Source: Pseudomonadota bacterium (GTDB lineage: Bacteria; Chloroflexota; UBA6077; JAJPHF01). Taken from it: a stretch of 59,937 nt of DNA. Of the stretch, positions 1-7,688 are shown piece by piece. Each line of letters opens with the position of its first letter. Position 1 is the stretch's first letter. Made by a program: the position numbers and the translations under genes. The stretch is from positions 1 to 59,937 of the forward strand of contig JAJPHF010000066.1 of NCBI GenBank assembly GCA_021325365.1. The letters run 5' to 3'. The notes beneath the pieces are model-generated. The model ran no database searches, was not told where the DNA came from, and saw only the letters and a list, made by a program, of their open reading frames with translations.

Positions 1-391
1 CGCGGAAGGTCGCATCGTTTACCCCGTACGATACTCCCCCGCGGTCCCGCCGCGGGCCGGGCCGGCGGGGCGGGGTGCCCCGGGCCGGGCGCGGGCGGCG
101 GGCGGGGGAGGCGTGTACGGCGTAAGATGGGCGACCACGTCGCGCCGATGGCGGGCGCTTTCCGGCGCGCCTCGCGGCCTCTCTCTAAAGAACGCATTGG
201 CGGAGAGCTGTCGTCCGGCGGCGCCAGCGGAGCCAGGACGCCACCGGCAACATGCCGGGGGCACCCGGCGCGGCCCGTGGTCCCGGAACCATGGGCCGCG
301 CGGTGAGTTTCGTCCGCTGCTTGCTATGCTGTTCGCGGACGCGAGGCCGGGCCGGCGCCCCGGGCGCTGGCCGGTTGGGAAGGACGCCAAC
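1..391. other. GC-rich stretch without a convincing gene
   Basis: No reading frame here has a recognisable product. A weak Shine-Dalgarno (GGAAGG, about 379-384) sits just before the truncated zinc-finger frame at 392. A TATGCT box near 327 could serve as a -10 for it, but no convincing -35 is visible. Confidence 0.4.
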
Positions 392-481
392 ATGGCGACG
401 AGCTGCACGCATGTGGGCGAGATTCGGGACGTGACGCCGAGCGCCTCGGGCTGCGAGGACTGCCAGGCGGCGTTCGTGTAG
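392..481 (+). pseudogene. UBP-type zinc finger protein, N-terminal fragment
   Basis: The frame encodes only 29 residues. They match the start of the small bacterial UBP-type zinc finger family (usually about 90-100 aa): Cys5-x-His7, the conserved IRDVTPSASGCEDC stretch, and Cys21-x-x-Cys24. A stop follows at codon 30, so the later Cys/His ligands and the WVHLR...C..CGHVGC part typical of the family are missing. A GGAAGG ribosome binding site precedes the ATG by 7 bases. The MFS gene begins almost at once after the stop, so the deletion may have brought the two together. The residue pattern is seen directly; that it is a decayed gene rather than a functional micropeptide is inference. Confidence 0.6.
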
Positions 482-520
482 GCGGTGAGTCTCGTCAGAG
501 CCCCGTGCGACGAGGGCGTG

Positions 521-2068
521 ATGGCGGCAGCGGGGGCGGCCGCCGCGCGCTGCGCGCCGGGGGCCGAGCCGTGGGTGCTGGCCGCCACGATCCTCGGCTC
601 CAGCATGGCGTTTATCGACGGCACGGTGGTCAACGTCGCGCTGCCGGCGCTGCAAGCGCAGTTTGAGGTAACCGGCGCGCAGGTGCAGTGGGTCGTGCAG
701 GCGTACGCGCTGCTGCTCGCGGCGCTGATCCTGGTCGGCGGGTCGCTGGGCGACCGGTTCGGGCGGCGCCGCGTCTACCTGATCGGCGTGGTGCTGTTCG
801 CCGCCGCGTCGGTCGGCTGCGGCGTCGCTCAGAGTGTCGGGCAGCTCATTGTGACGCGGGCGGTGCAGGGCGTCGGCGGGGCGCTGCTGGTGCCGGGCAG
901 CCTCGCGATCATCAGCGCGTCGTTCGACGAGGCGCGGCGCGGACGGGCGATCGGCACATGGTCGGGCTTCACCGGAATCACCTCGGCAATCGGCCCGGTG
1001 CTGGGCGGCTGGCTGGTCGAGCACGGCTCGTGGCGCTGGGTGTTCTTCATCAACGTGCCGCTGGCGCTGGCCGTCGTACTGCTGGTGCTTTGGCACGTCC
1101 CGGAGAGCCGCGACGAGGCGGCGGGGCCGCTGGACTGGTGGGGGGCGCTGCTGGCGGCGTTCGGGCTGGGCAGCACCGTGTACGGGCTGACGGTGGCGGC
1201 CGACGGCGGGCTGGGCCAGCCGGCGGCGCTGGGATGGCTGGCGGCGGGGCTCGTCGGGCTCGGGCTGTTCCTCGTGCGCGAGCGGCTGGCGCGCGCGCCG
1301 ATGATGCCGCTCGGGCTGTTTCGCGCGCGCACCTTCGCCGGCGCGAACCTGCTGACGCTGCTGCTCTACGCCGCGCTGGGCGGCACCTTCTTCTTCGTGC
1401 CCTTCAATCTGATCCAGGTGCAGGGCTACACGGCGACGGAGGCGGGCGCCGCGCTGCTGCCGATGATCCTCATCATGTTCGCGCTGTCGCGCTGGGCGGG
1501 GGGCCTGGTGCAGCAGGTCGGCGCGCGGCGCCCGCTGCTCATCGGCCCGGCCATCGCCGCCTGCGGCTTCGCGCTGTTCGCCCGGCCCGGCGTGGGCGGC
1601 AGCTACTGGACGACGTTCTTCCCGGCGGTCGTCGTGCTGGGGCTGGGCATGGCGATCGCCGTGGCGCCGCTCACGACAACGGTGATGGGCGCCGTGGAGC
1701 AGCGGCACGCGGGCCTGGCCTCAGGGATCAACAACGCCGTCTCGCGCGTGGCGGGGCTGCTGGCGATTGCCGTCCTGAATCTGGTGCTGGCGACGGTGTT
1801 TGCCGTGGCGTTCGACGCGCGGCTGGCGCCGCTGCCGCTCCCGCCGCCGGCCCGCGAGGCGCTGGCCGGCGAGCGCCGCAAGCTGGCGGGCGCCGAGGTG
1901 CCTGGCAGCTTGAGCGCCGACTTGCAGGCCGCGGTGCGCCAGGCGATCGACGAGTCGTACGTGACGGGCTTCCGCGTGGTCATGTTGATCGCGGCCGGGC
2001 TCGCGGCGGGCAGCGCGCTGAGCGCGGGGCTGCTGATCGAGGACCGGGCGGTAACCGATCGAGCGTAA
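521..2068 (+). CDS. DHA2-family MFS drug:H+ antiporter (14 TM)
   Basis: A 515-residue integral membrane protein of the drug:H+ antiporter-2 class, which exports drugs or metabolites using the proton gradient. Visible hallmarks are the first helix with SSMAFIDGTVVNVALPAL, motif A after TM2 (GDRFGRRR), RAVQGVGGALLVPGSLAII, and the antiporter motif C region around GPVLGGWLVE. Hydrophobic segments run through to a short loop before the last helix, in keeping with 14 spans. I start at ATG 521 because GAGGG lies 6 bases ahead; an in-frame GTG at 485 would add 12 residues but has no good ribosome binding site. It stands alone with DUF5996 downstream, and no regulator adjoins it, so the substrate cannot be told. 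Confidence 0.9.
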   Translation: MAAAGAAAARCAPGAEPWVLAATILGSSMAFIDGTVVNVALPALQAQFEVTGAQVQWVVQAYALLLAALILVGGSLGDRFGRRRVYLIGVVLFAAASVGCGVAQSVGQLIVTRAVQGVGGALLVPGSLAIISASFDEARRGRAIGTWSGFTGITSAIGPVLGGWLVEHGSWRWVFFINVPLALAVVLLVLWHVPESRDEAAGPLDWWGALLAAFGLGSTVYGLTVAADGGLGQPAALGWLAAGLVGLGLFLVRERLARAPMMPLGLFRARTFAGANLLTLLLYAALGGTFFFVPFNLIQVQGYTATEAGAALLPMILIMFALSRWAGGLVQQVGARRPLLIGPAIAACGFALFARPGVGGSYWTTFFPAVVVLGLGMAIAVAPLTTTVMGAVEQRHAGLASGINNAVSRVAGLLAIAVLNLVLATVFAVAFDARLAPLPLPPPAREALAGERRKLAGAEVPGSLSADLQAAVRQAIDESYVTGFRVVMLIAAGLAAGSALSAGLLIEDRAVTDRA

Positions 2069-2114
2069 CGGTAGTGGTAGTGAAGGCGGGCGTAGCGCCT
2101 GAGCTGAGGAGGGC

Positions 2115-3053
2115 ATGATGGCTGCTGGCGAGCGCGACGTGGGGACCACGAGCCAGGAGGTATGGCCGGCGCTGCCCTACGCGGACTGGCAAGACACCGC
2201 CGCGACCTTGCAGCTCTGGACGCAGGTGGTGGGCAAGGTGCGGCTGGCGCTGAGCCCGCCGGTGAACCACTGGTGGCAGGTGACGCTGTACGTGACCGCG
2301 CGGGGGCTCACGACCTCGCCGATCCCGCACGGTCAGCGCACCTTCCAGATCGACTTCGATTTCGTCGACCAGCAGCTTCGCATCACCGCGAGTGACGGCG
2401 TGAGCCAGTCGCTGCCGCTCGCGGCGCGCCCGGTGGCCGAGTTCTATCAGCAGGTCATGGCCACCCTGGCGGACCTGGGCCTGGCGGTGCGCATCTGGCC
2501 CATGCCGTCGGAGATCCCGAACGCCATCCCCTTCGACCAGGACCGCACGCACACCGCCTACGACCCCGCGTACGCGCGGCGCTTCTGGCAAGTGCTGGTG
2601 CAGGCCGACCGGGTGCTGCACGCGTTTCGGGGCCGGTTCATCGGCAAGGTGAGCCCGGTACACTTCTTCTGGGGCGGTTTCGACCTGGCGGTGACGCGCT
2701 TTTCCGGGCGCCGCGCGCCGGTCCACCCGACGATCCCGGGCGTGGCGGATAGCATCACGCACGAGGCGTACTCGCACGAGGTGAGTAGCTGCGGCTTCTG
2801 GCCCGGCGGCGGGCCGTTTCCCGCGCCCATGTTCTACGCCTACGCTTACCCCGAGCCGGCGGGGTTCCGCGACGCGCCCGTGCAGCCGGTCGGCGCCTAC
2901 TACAGCGCGGAGCTGGGCGAGTTCGTCCTGCCGTACGACGAGCTGCGCGCCGCGCCAGACCCCGACGCCGCGCTGCTCTCCTTCCTGCAGAGCACGTACG
3001 AGGCGGCCGCCGACCGCGCCGGTTGGGACCGCGCCGCGCTGGAGCGAGGGTAG
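2115..3053 (+). CDS. DUF5996 family protein
   Basis: A soluble 312-residue protein that matches DUF5996, a family of unknown biochemical role. Family features visible are WPALPYADWQDTAATLQLW near the N terminus, the NHWWQVTLYVTARGL segment, the FQIDFDFVDQQL strand pair, the KVSPVHFFWGGFDLAVTRF block and the central His-rich HEAYSHEVSSCGFWPGG stretch. The ATG at 2115 follows an exact GAGGAGG and is directly followed by a second ATG. No signal peptide or membrane span is seen. It is 46 bases behind the MFS gene in the same direction and may share its transcript, though nothing ties the functions together. Confidence 0.88.
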   Translation: MMAAGERDVGTTSQEVWPALPYADWQDTAATLQLWTQVVGKVRLALSPPVNHWWQVTLYVTARGLTTSPIPHGQRTFQIDFDFVDQQLRITASDGVSQSLPLAARPVAEFYQQVMATLADLGLAVRIWPMPSEIPNAIPFDQDRTHTAYDPAYARRFWQVLVQADRVLHAFRGRFIGKVSPVHFFWGGFDLAVTRFSGRRAPVHPTIPGVADSITHEAYSHEVSSCGFWPGGGPFPAPMFYAYAYPEPAGFRDAPVQPVGAYYSAELGEFVLPYDELRAAPDPDAALLSFLQSTYEAAADRAGWDRAALERG

Positions 3054-3405
3054 GGCGCGGTCGGGCGGGGCGACATGCCGGCGCCAATCGCGCGGGCGCT
3101 GTCGCCTGGGGGGGCTGCGGCCTCGACGGCCGCGGGCGGACATGAAACCCGCGCCGACGCGACCTGGACCGCTTGCCCGGATTGCGAGGCAGCTCAGCGA
3201 CGCGAAGGGGCCGCGCTGGAGCAGATTGCGGATGGCTCGAGCCTCCTCGGCGGTGGCCGGTCCGTAGCGCGGGTTGCTGGTCGCCCGCGGCGACCGTCGA
3301 GGCCGCAACCCCGGCGCCGTCAATCGCTCAGCGCCTGTGAACACCGCACTAGGGATGCGGGTGGTCGTGGTGGTGCGGGCCTGCACCAGGCCCGGTGGCG
3401 CGCTC
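3054..3405. other. Intergenic with one copy of a short dispersed palindrome
   Basis: No supportable gene. Positions 3128-3155 carry a palindromic unit (GGCCGCGGGCGGaCATGAAACCCGCgCC) that recurs at 6214-6247 next to the transporter genes. A minus-strand frame through 3160-3290 reads NPRYGPATAEEARAIRNLL, which looks protein-like but matched no family I recognise; it may be gene debris. Confidence 0.4.
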
Positions 3406-3558
3406 TCAGCAGCCGGGCTCGCCCGGGTGGCCGCAGCAGCTGGAGCGCTGGCGGAGCTTGATGGCGGTGTTCCGGAGCGCCAGGCGCAGCTTCGTGGACA
3501 GCGGCGCGTCGTAGTCGTGGAAGTTGGCGATCAGGGCGCGCAAGCTCGGGCTGCTCAT
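3406..3558 (-). CDS. 50-aa Cys-rich peptide ending CCGHPGEPGC
   Basis: A short frame too small for most gene callers. It reads from ATG 3558, has a GGGAGG ribosome binding site 9 bases upstream and ends in TGA at 3406. The product has a charged, probably helical body (LIANFHDYDAPLSTKLRLAL) and a cysteine tail, SSCCGHPGEPGC. I recall similar tiny proteins with a terminal CCG-N/H-x-G-E/D-PGC tail in other GC-rich bacteria; that is memory, not a search. Three cysteines and a His in 12 residues suggest metal binding or disulfides. Function unknown. It lies between the DUF5996 gene and the class V PLP gene, on the same strand as the latter but 410 bases beyond its end. Confidence 0.6.
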   Translation of the reverse strand: MSSPSLRALIANFHDYDAPLSTKLRLALRNTAIKLRQRSSCCGHPGEPGC

Positions 3559-3672
3559 CGTGCCTGCCTCCCTCTGCGCATCTACACGGTGTATAGCAGT
3601 TTGGACCCGTCCCCGGGCAGCGGACCGTGGGGCAGGGGCTTGTGCCCCGCGGCCCGCGTGTGACCGCGCCGG

Positions 3673-3828
3673 CCGGGCGGCAGGGGACGAGCCCCGGCGC
3701 TACGACATCACGGCGGAGGCGGTGGCAGCCGGGCGGCAGGGAACGAGCCCCGGCGCTACGACATCACGACGGAGGCCGTGGCAGGCAGTAGCGGCGACCG
3801 GGCGGCAGGGGGCGAGCGCCGGCCCTAC
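3673..3828. repeat. Tandem repeat, two near-identical 56-bp units plus a diverged third
   Basis: Units starting CCGGGCGGCAGGG at 3673, 3729 and 3798 share GAGCCCCGGCGCTACGACAT and CGGAGGC. The first two are nearly identical (period 56); the third is diverged after a 13-base insertion. The array is non-coding, upstream of the small Cys-rich peptide gene. Confidence 0.6.
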
Positions 3829-3885
3829 CGTTGGTCCGAACGGTTATATCCGATCCGGCCCTGGGGTCCGCCGACGGAGGCGGGC

Positions 3886-3936
3886 CCTCACCCCGACCCT
3901 CTCCCAGAGGGCGAGGGAGTAAGGGAACGCCACCCC
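3886..3936. repeat. Dispersed CCCTCACCCC/CTCTCCC palindromic repeat, copy 1
   Basis: CCCTCACCCCGACCCTCTCC is followed by an AGAGGGCGAGGGAG arm. Related copies lie inside hypF (32177-32374), between hypC and hypD (about 34840-34975) and at 40856-40970. It sits downstream of the class V PLP gene. Confidence 0.65.
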
Positions 3937-3968
3937 CGGATGCGGTATTAGTGGGGATTCTCGCCGGG

Positions 3969-5153
3969 TTACCTGCGGGTTGGCAGCGCTTCGCGGAGGG
4001 CGCGCTCCAGGGTGTCGGCGGCTGAGGGGGGCGTGAAGTAGCTGGGGCTGGCGCGGACGACGCCGCCACCCGCCAGGGTGCCAAGCCAGCGATGGATCCA
4101 CGGCGCGCAGTGCAGGCCGGCGCGCACGGCGATGCCGCGGGCGGCGAGCGCGTCGGCGAGCGCCGCGGGGGCCTGGCCCGCGGCCGTGAAGGCGACGATG
4201 CCCATCCAGCGGTCGGCCGGCGGCGCGTAGACGGTCACGCCCGGGAGGGCGCGGAGGCGGTCGCGGAGCGCGTGGGCGGCGGCCTCGGCGGGCGCGACCA
4301 CGGCCGCGCGGCCCCGCGCGGCGAGCCAGTCGAGCGCGGCGTCCAACCCGGCGGCCGCCCAGGCGTTCTGGCTGCCAGGCTCGTAGGCGCTGGGCACGTC
4401 GAGCGGCATGGCCACGCTGTCGGATTGGGTCCCGGTGGCGCCGAAGAGGATCGGCGCCGGCCGCCGCCCGCTGGCGAGGACGAAGCCCGCGATGCCATAA
4501 GGGCCATACAGCGACTTGTGGCCGGAGAAGACGTAGTAGTCGATCGCGCCGGCGGCCAGGTCGAGCGGGTAGAGGCCGGCGGCCTGCGCGCCGTCCACGA
4601 CGACCACGCAGGCAGGATTGGCCGCGCGCGCGGCCTGCACGATCTCGACCACCGGGAGCAAGTAGCCGCAGACGTTGCTCGCCTGGGACACGACCAGGAG
4701 CGCGGGCGGCGCGGCCTGGAGCATGGCGCGAGCGCGGGGGGCGTCGAAGGCCCAGGTGGTGCGGTCGAACGGTAGCTCGCGCACGTGGATGCCCGCCGTC
4801 TGGCGCCGGTGCTCGAGCGGGCGGAGCGCGGAGTTGTGCTCGAAGGGAGTGACGTAGGCGACGGCGCCGGGCGGGAGCGGCGTGCCGAGGATGACTTGGT
4901 TCAGCGCGATGGTGGCCGAGGGCGCGAGGATGATCTGGTCGCCCGCGCCGGCGCCGAGCCATGCCGCCAGCTTCGCGCGCGTGCGGGCGATCACGTCGGC
5001 GGCGGCGCGGGCCAGCGGGTAGCGGCCGCGCTCGGCGTTGCCGCCACCGGTGCGGTAGAAGGCGTCGGCGGCCTGGTAAACGGCCTCCGGCTTCGGATAC
5101 GTGGTGGCCGCGTTGTCCAGGTAAAGGAGGTCGGCCGGCTGCTCGTGACGCAC
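3969..5153 (-). CDS. Class V PLP enzyme, cysteine desulfurase family (candidate EgtE-like C-S lyase)
   Basis: A 394-residue soluble PLP enzyme of aminotransferase class V. It has the family start LYLDNAATTYPKPEAVY, the PLP-phosphate region, the Schiff-base lysine in SGHKSLYGPYG and the cysteine motif GLHCAPWIHR near residue 350. This is the pattern of the TIGR01977-type 'cysteine desulfurase family'. A GTG start at 5153 is used, because the in-frame sequence upstream runs into the preceding gene, whose stop lies 11 bases away. It is the last gene of a run that begins with egtB and egtD. EgtE, the C-S lyase that finishes ergothioneine synthesis, belongs to this same fold class, so an EgtE-like role is a reasonable guess from context. 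Sulfur mobilisation from cysteine is the alternative. Confidence 0.85.
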   Translation of the reverse strand: MRHEQPADLLYLDNAATTYPKPEAVYQAADAFYRTGGGNAERGRYPLARAAADVIARTRAKLAAWLGAGAGDQIILAPSATIALNQVILGTPLPPGAVAYVTPFEHNSALRPLEHRRQTAGIHVRELPFDRTTWAFDAPRARAMLQAAPPALLVVSQASNVCGYLLPVVEIVQAARAANPACVVVVDGAQAAGLYPLDLAAGAIDYYVFSGHKSLYGPYGIAGFVLASGRRPAPILFGATGTQSDSVAMPLDVPSAYEPGSQNAWAAAGLDAALDWLAARGRAAVVAPAEAAAHALRDRLRALPGVTVYAPPADRWMGIVAFTAAGQAPAALADALAARGIAVRAGLHCAPWIHRWLGTLAGGGVVRASPSYFTPPSAADTLERALREALPTRR

Positions 5154-5164
5154 GGGCCGGGCGC

Positions 5165-6127
5165 TTACTTGACCAGGCCCTTGTCGCGCAGCCAGGCGGC
5201 CGCCACGTCGCGGGGCTCCTTGCGGTCCACGCTCACCGCCTTGTTCAGGCTGGTTAGCTCCTCCGTGGTCAGCTTGGCGCTCACACCGTTCAGCGCCGTC
5301 TTGAAGTCGGCCGGCGCCTGGCTCAGAAGGTCGGCGCGCACGACCGGCACGACGTTGTCGGCCAGCTGCAGGTGCTTGTCGTCGGCGAGCGGCACGAGGC
5401 CGCGGGCGGCGATGACCGCATCGGTCGTGAAGATCAGCCCGACGTCGATCTGGTTGTTCTCCAGCGCCGTGACCGTGAGCGGGCCGCCCGCGTCGAGAGG
5501 CTTGAAGTCCTTGAAGGTGAGGCCGTAGGTGTCGCGCAGGCCGGGCAGGCAGAACGGGCGGTCGGGGCACTCGGGCGCCCCGCCGAGCACGAGCTGCGAC
5601 GCGACGGGCGCGAGGTCGCTGAGCTTCGTCAGGTGGTACTTGTCGGCCGTGGCTTTCGTGACCACGAAGCCGTTGGTGTCCACGGCCGGGGCGTAGTCGA
5701 GCAGGGCAAGGCCCTTTGGCTGGAGCGCGGCTTGCAGGGCGCTGGCGGTAGCGGCGGGGTCGCTGCTGGCCGCCGGGCCGGCGCTAGCGCCGGATCCCTT
5801 GCTCACGAACGCCAGCAGCGTAGCCAGGTACTCGGGGTACAGGTCGATCTGCGCGGACTCGAGCGCCGGCTCGACGATCTCGCGCGGGCCGAGGTTCAGG
5901 CGCCGCTCGACGTGGTAGCCGTTCGCTTCGAGCGCCTGGGCGTACAGCTCGGCGAGGATCGACTGCTCGGCGAAGTTGGTCGAGCCGACGCGGACGCCGG
6001 GCTTGCCGCTGCCGGACGATGCGGACGACTGGCAGGCCCCGACGAGGACGAGCAGCAGCACCAGGGCGGCCGCGGCGGGCGCCCGGCGCCAGATGAGGCG
6101 TATCAAGCGGGCCTCCTTGAGCAGCAA
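5165..6127 (-). CDS. Quaternary-amine ABC transporter substrate-binding lipoprotein
   Basis: A 320-residue receptor of the glycine betaine/OpuAC class. The N terminus is a lipoprotein signal with lipobox LVGAC (Cys32), so it should be tethered outside the membrane. The mature part starts with VRVGSTNFAEQSILAELYAQ and continues YHVERRLNLG...EPALESAQIDLYPEY, the standard opening of this family. It lies 195 bases behind a permease and 11 bases ahead of the class V PLP gene. Substrates of the family are trimethylammonium compounds: glycine betaine, choline, carnitine, and, in the EgtU branch, ergothioneine. The egtB/egtD neighbours make ergothioneine or its precursor hercynine worth testing; the sequence alone cannot decide. 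Confidence 0.9.
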   Translation of the reverse strand: MLLKEARLIRLIWRRAPAAAALVLLLVLVGACQSSASSGSGKPGVRVGSTNFAEQSILAELYAQALEANGYHVERRLNLGPREIVEPALESAQIDLYPEYLATLLAFVSKGSGASAGPAASSDPAATASALQAALQPKGLALLDYAPAVDTNGFVVTKATADKYHLTKLSDLAPVASQLVLGGAPECPDRPFCLPGLRDTYGLTFKDFKPLDAGGPLTVTALENNQIDVGLIFTTDAVIAARGLVPLADDKHLQLADNVVPVVRADLLSQAPADFKTALNGVSAKLTTEELTSLNKAVSVDRKEPRDVAAAWLRDKGLVK

Positions 6128-6213
6128 CCGGGGCCGCGCGCTCGGTCGGCGCCAACATCACGGCGGTCTGCGGCGCGGCTAAGCGGCAGTCTACCCCGGA
6201 GCTGCGGCCTGGC

Positions 6214-6247
6214 GGCCGCGGGCGGGCATGAAACCCGCCCCTACGAG
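6214..6247. repeat. Short dispersed palindrome (second copy)
   Basis: GGCCGCGGGCGGGCATGAAACCCGCCCC resembles 3128-3155. GGCGGG and CCCGCC arms flank CATGAAA. It lies in the 195-base gap between the permease and the binding-protein gene, where it could act as an mRNA processing or stability site within the operon (inference). Confidence 0.55.
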
Positions 6248-6322
6248 CGATCGGCCGCTGGACTGATGGCAAGGCGCTTCAATGCGCTGCTAAGTTTTAC
6301 TCTTTTCGTGCCGTGGGCGCCT

Positions 6323-7027
6323 TCACGGGCTCGGGCCGCGTTCGCCGGCCTGGGCGCGCAGGCCGACAGGGATGGCGCGGCGCTCGATCAGGCCGAAGCC
6401 GGCCTCGGTGGCGATCGCGAGGGCGGCGACGAGGACGGCGCCGACGACGAGGCGCGCGTTGTCGTGGCGGGCGAGGCCGTCGACGATGTAGCGGCCGAGG
6501 CCGCCGCTGGCCACCAGCGCGCCGAGCGTCACGGTCGCGACGACGGTCACGGCAGCGCCGCGGATGCCGGCGACGATCAGCGGCGTGGCGAGCGGCAGCT
6601 CGGCCTGGCGCAGGACCTGCCACTCGTCGAGGCCCTGGCCGCGCGCCGCGTCCAGCAGGTCGCGGTCCACCTCGCGCACCGCTACGTAGGCGTTCGTCAG
6701 GATCGGCGGGATGCCGAGCGGCAGGATGGCCAGGAAGGTCGGCCAGAAGCCGAGCCCGAGGCCGAGCGCGAGCGCCAGCGGCAGCAGCAGCGCAAGCAGC
6801 GCGAGCGACGGCAGCGCGCGGCCGACGTTGGCCACGTTCAGGACGACGAAGCCGCCGCGCCCCAGGTGGCCGAGCCAGACGCCGATGGGCGCGGCGACGG
6901 CCATGGCCACAGCGATCGTCACCGCCGACATCAGCACGTGCTCGGCGACGCGCGTGGGGATGCCGTCCGAGCCCTGCCAGTGGGCGGGATCGGCCAGCCA
7001 GGCGCCGAGCGCGGCGAGGAAGTCCAT
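6323..7027 (-). CDS. Quaternary-amine ABC transporter permease (second)
   Basis: A 234-residue inner-membrane permease of the betaine/carnitine/choline importer type. It has five to six hydrophobic spans and the coupling (EAA-like) loop around REVDRDLLDAARGQGLDEWQ followed by ELPLATPLIVAGIRGAAV. That loop contacts the ATPase. It starts 4 bases after the stop of the other permease, so the two are almost certainly co-translated and form a heterodimer. A long polar C-terminal tail (RRAIPVGLRAQAGERGPSP) ends the protein. Substrate as for the binding protein. Confidence 0.9.
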   Translation of the reverse strand: MDFLAALGAWLADPAHWQGSDGIPTRVAEHVLMSAVTIAVAMAVAAPIGVWLGHLGRGGFVVLNVANVGRALPSLALLALLLPLALALGLGLGFWPTFLAILPLGIPPILTNAYVAVREVDRDLLDAARGQGLDEWQVLRQAELPLATPLIVAGIRGAAVTVVATVTLGALVASGGLGRYIVDGLARHDNARLVVGAVLVAALAIATEAGFGLIERRAIPVGLRAQAGERGPSP

Positions 7028-7031
7028 CGCG

Positions 7032-7688
7032 TCAGCCGCTCCAGCGCGCCCACGGCGTCGCCCAGCGCTGGAGCAGCACCAGCGCGCCGTCGGCCAGCAC
7101 CGCGAGCGCGACCGACAGCACGGCGCCGACGATGAGCGGCGTGCTGAAGAAGCGCTGCAGGCCGTCCAGGATGAAGTAGCCCAGGCCGCCCTGGCCGATG
7201 AGCGCCGTGACGGTCGTCAGCCCGATCGTCGAGACGGTGGCGACGCGGATGCCGGCAATGATGACGGGCAGGGCCAGCGGCAGCTCGACGCGCCAGAGGC
7301 GCTGGCGGGGCGTGTAGCCCATCGCCGTCGCCGCCTCGCGCACGTCGGCGGGGACGTAGCGCACGCCGTCCACGGCGTTGCGGATCAGGAACAGCAGCGT
7401 GTAGCTGACCAGGCCAATCTCGGCGGTGAGCAGCGACAGCCCGGTGATCGGGACGAGCAGGGCGAACAGCGCCAGGCTGGGGATGGTGTACAGCACACCG
7501 GCGACCCAGACGATGGGCGGGTAGAGCCGCGGGCGCCGCACGACCTGAATGGTCAGGACGAGCGCCACGAGGCAGCCGATGGCGACGGCCAGCCCGGTCA
7601 GAACCAGGTGCTCGCCGAGGCGCTGCGCGATGTCGCCCAGGTGGCTCAGCACCCAGTCCCAGCGGATCAGCGGCTCGCCCGGCGTCAC
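7032..7688 (-). CDS. Quaternary-amine ABC transporter permease (first)
   Basis: A 218-residue permease paralogous to the next gene. It has the conserved WVAGVLYTIPSLALFALLVP segment, the coupling loop DVREAATAMGYTPRQRLWRV, and ELPLALPVIIAGIRVATV. I place the start at GTG 7688, which overlaps the ATPase stop as GTGA; this tight overlap signals translational coupling. Together with the other permease it should form the channel of the importer. Confidence 0.9.
   Translation of the reverse strand: MTPGEPLIRWDWVLSHLGDIAQRLGEHLVLTGLAVAIGCLVALVLTIQVVRRPRLYPPIVWVAGVLYTIPSLALFALLVPITGLSLLTAEIGLVSYTLLFLIRNAVDGVRYVPADVREAATAMGYTPRQRLWRVELPLALPVIIAGIRVATVSTIGLTTVTALIGQGGLGYFILDGLQRFFSTPLIVGAVLSVALAVLADGALVLLQRWATPWARWSG

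Noticed and set aside
185..1708. Long Arg/Pro-rich minus-strand frames across the MFS gene and across the whole window
   Set aside because: They are antisense shadows of clear coding genes caused by GC-rich codon positions; they show no family motif and their composition is low-complexity.
3160..3290. Minus-strand protein-like stretch (NPRYGPATAEEARAIRNLL)
   Set aside because: It is short, has no proper start, ends in a repeat palindrome, and matched no family I know; treated as possible debris only.
6290..6310. T-rich stretch after the permease gene as a terminator
   Set aside because: The run is broken and no stem precedes it on the relevant strand; the gap holds only the short palindrome.
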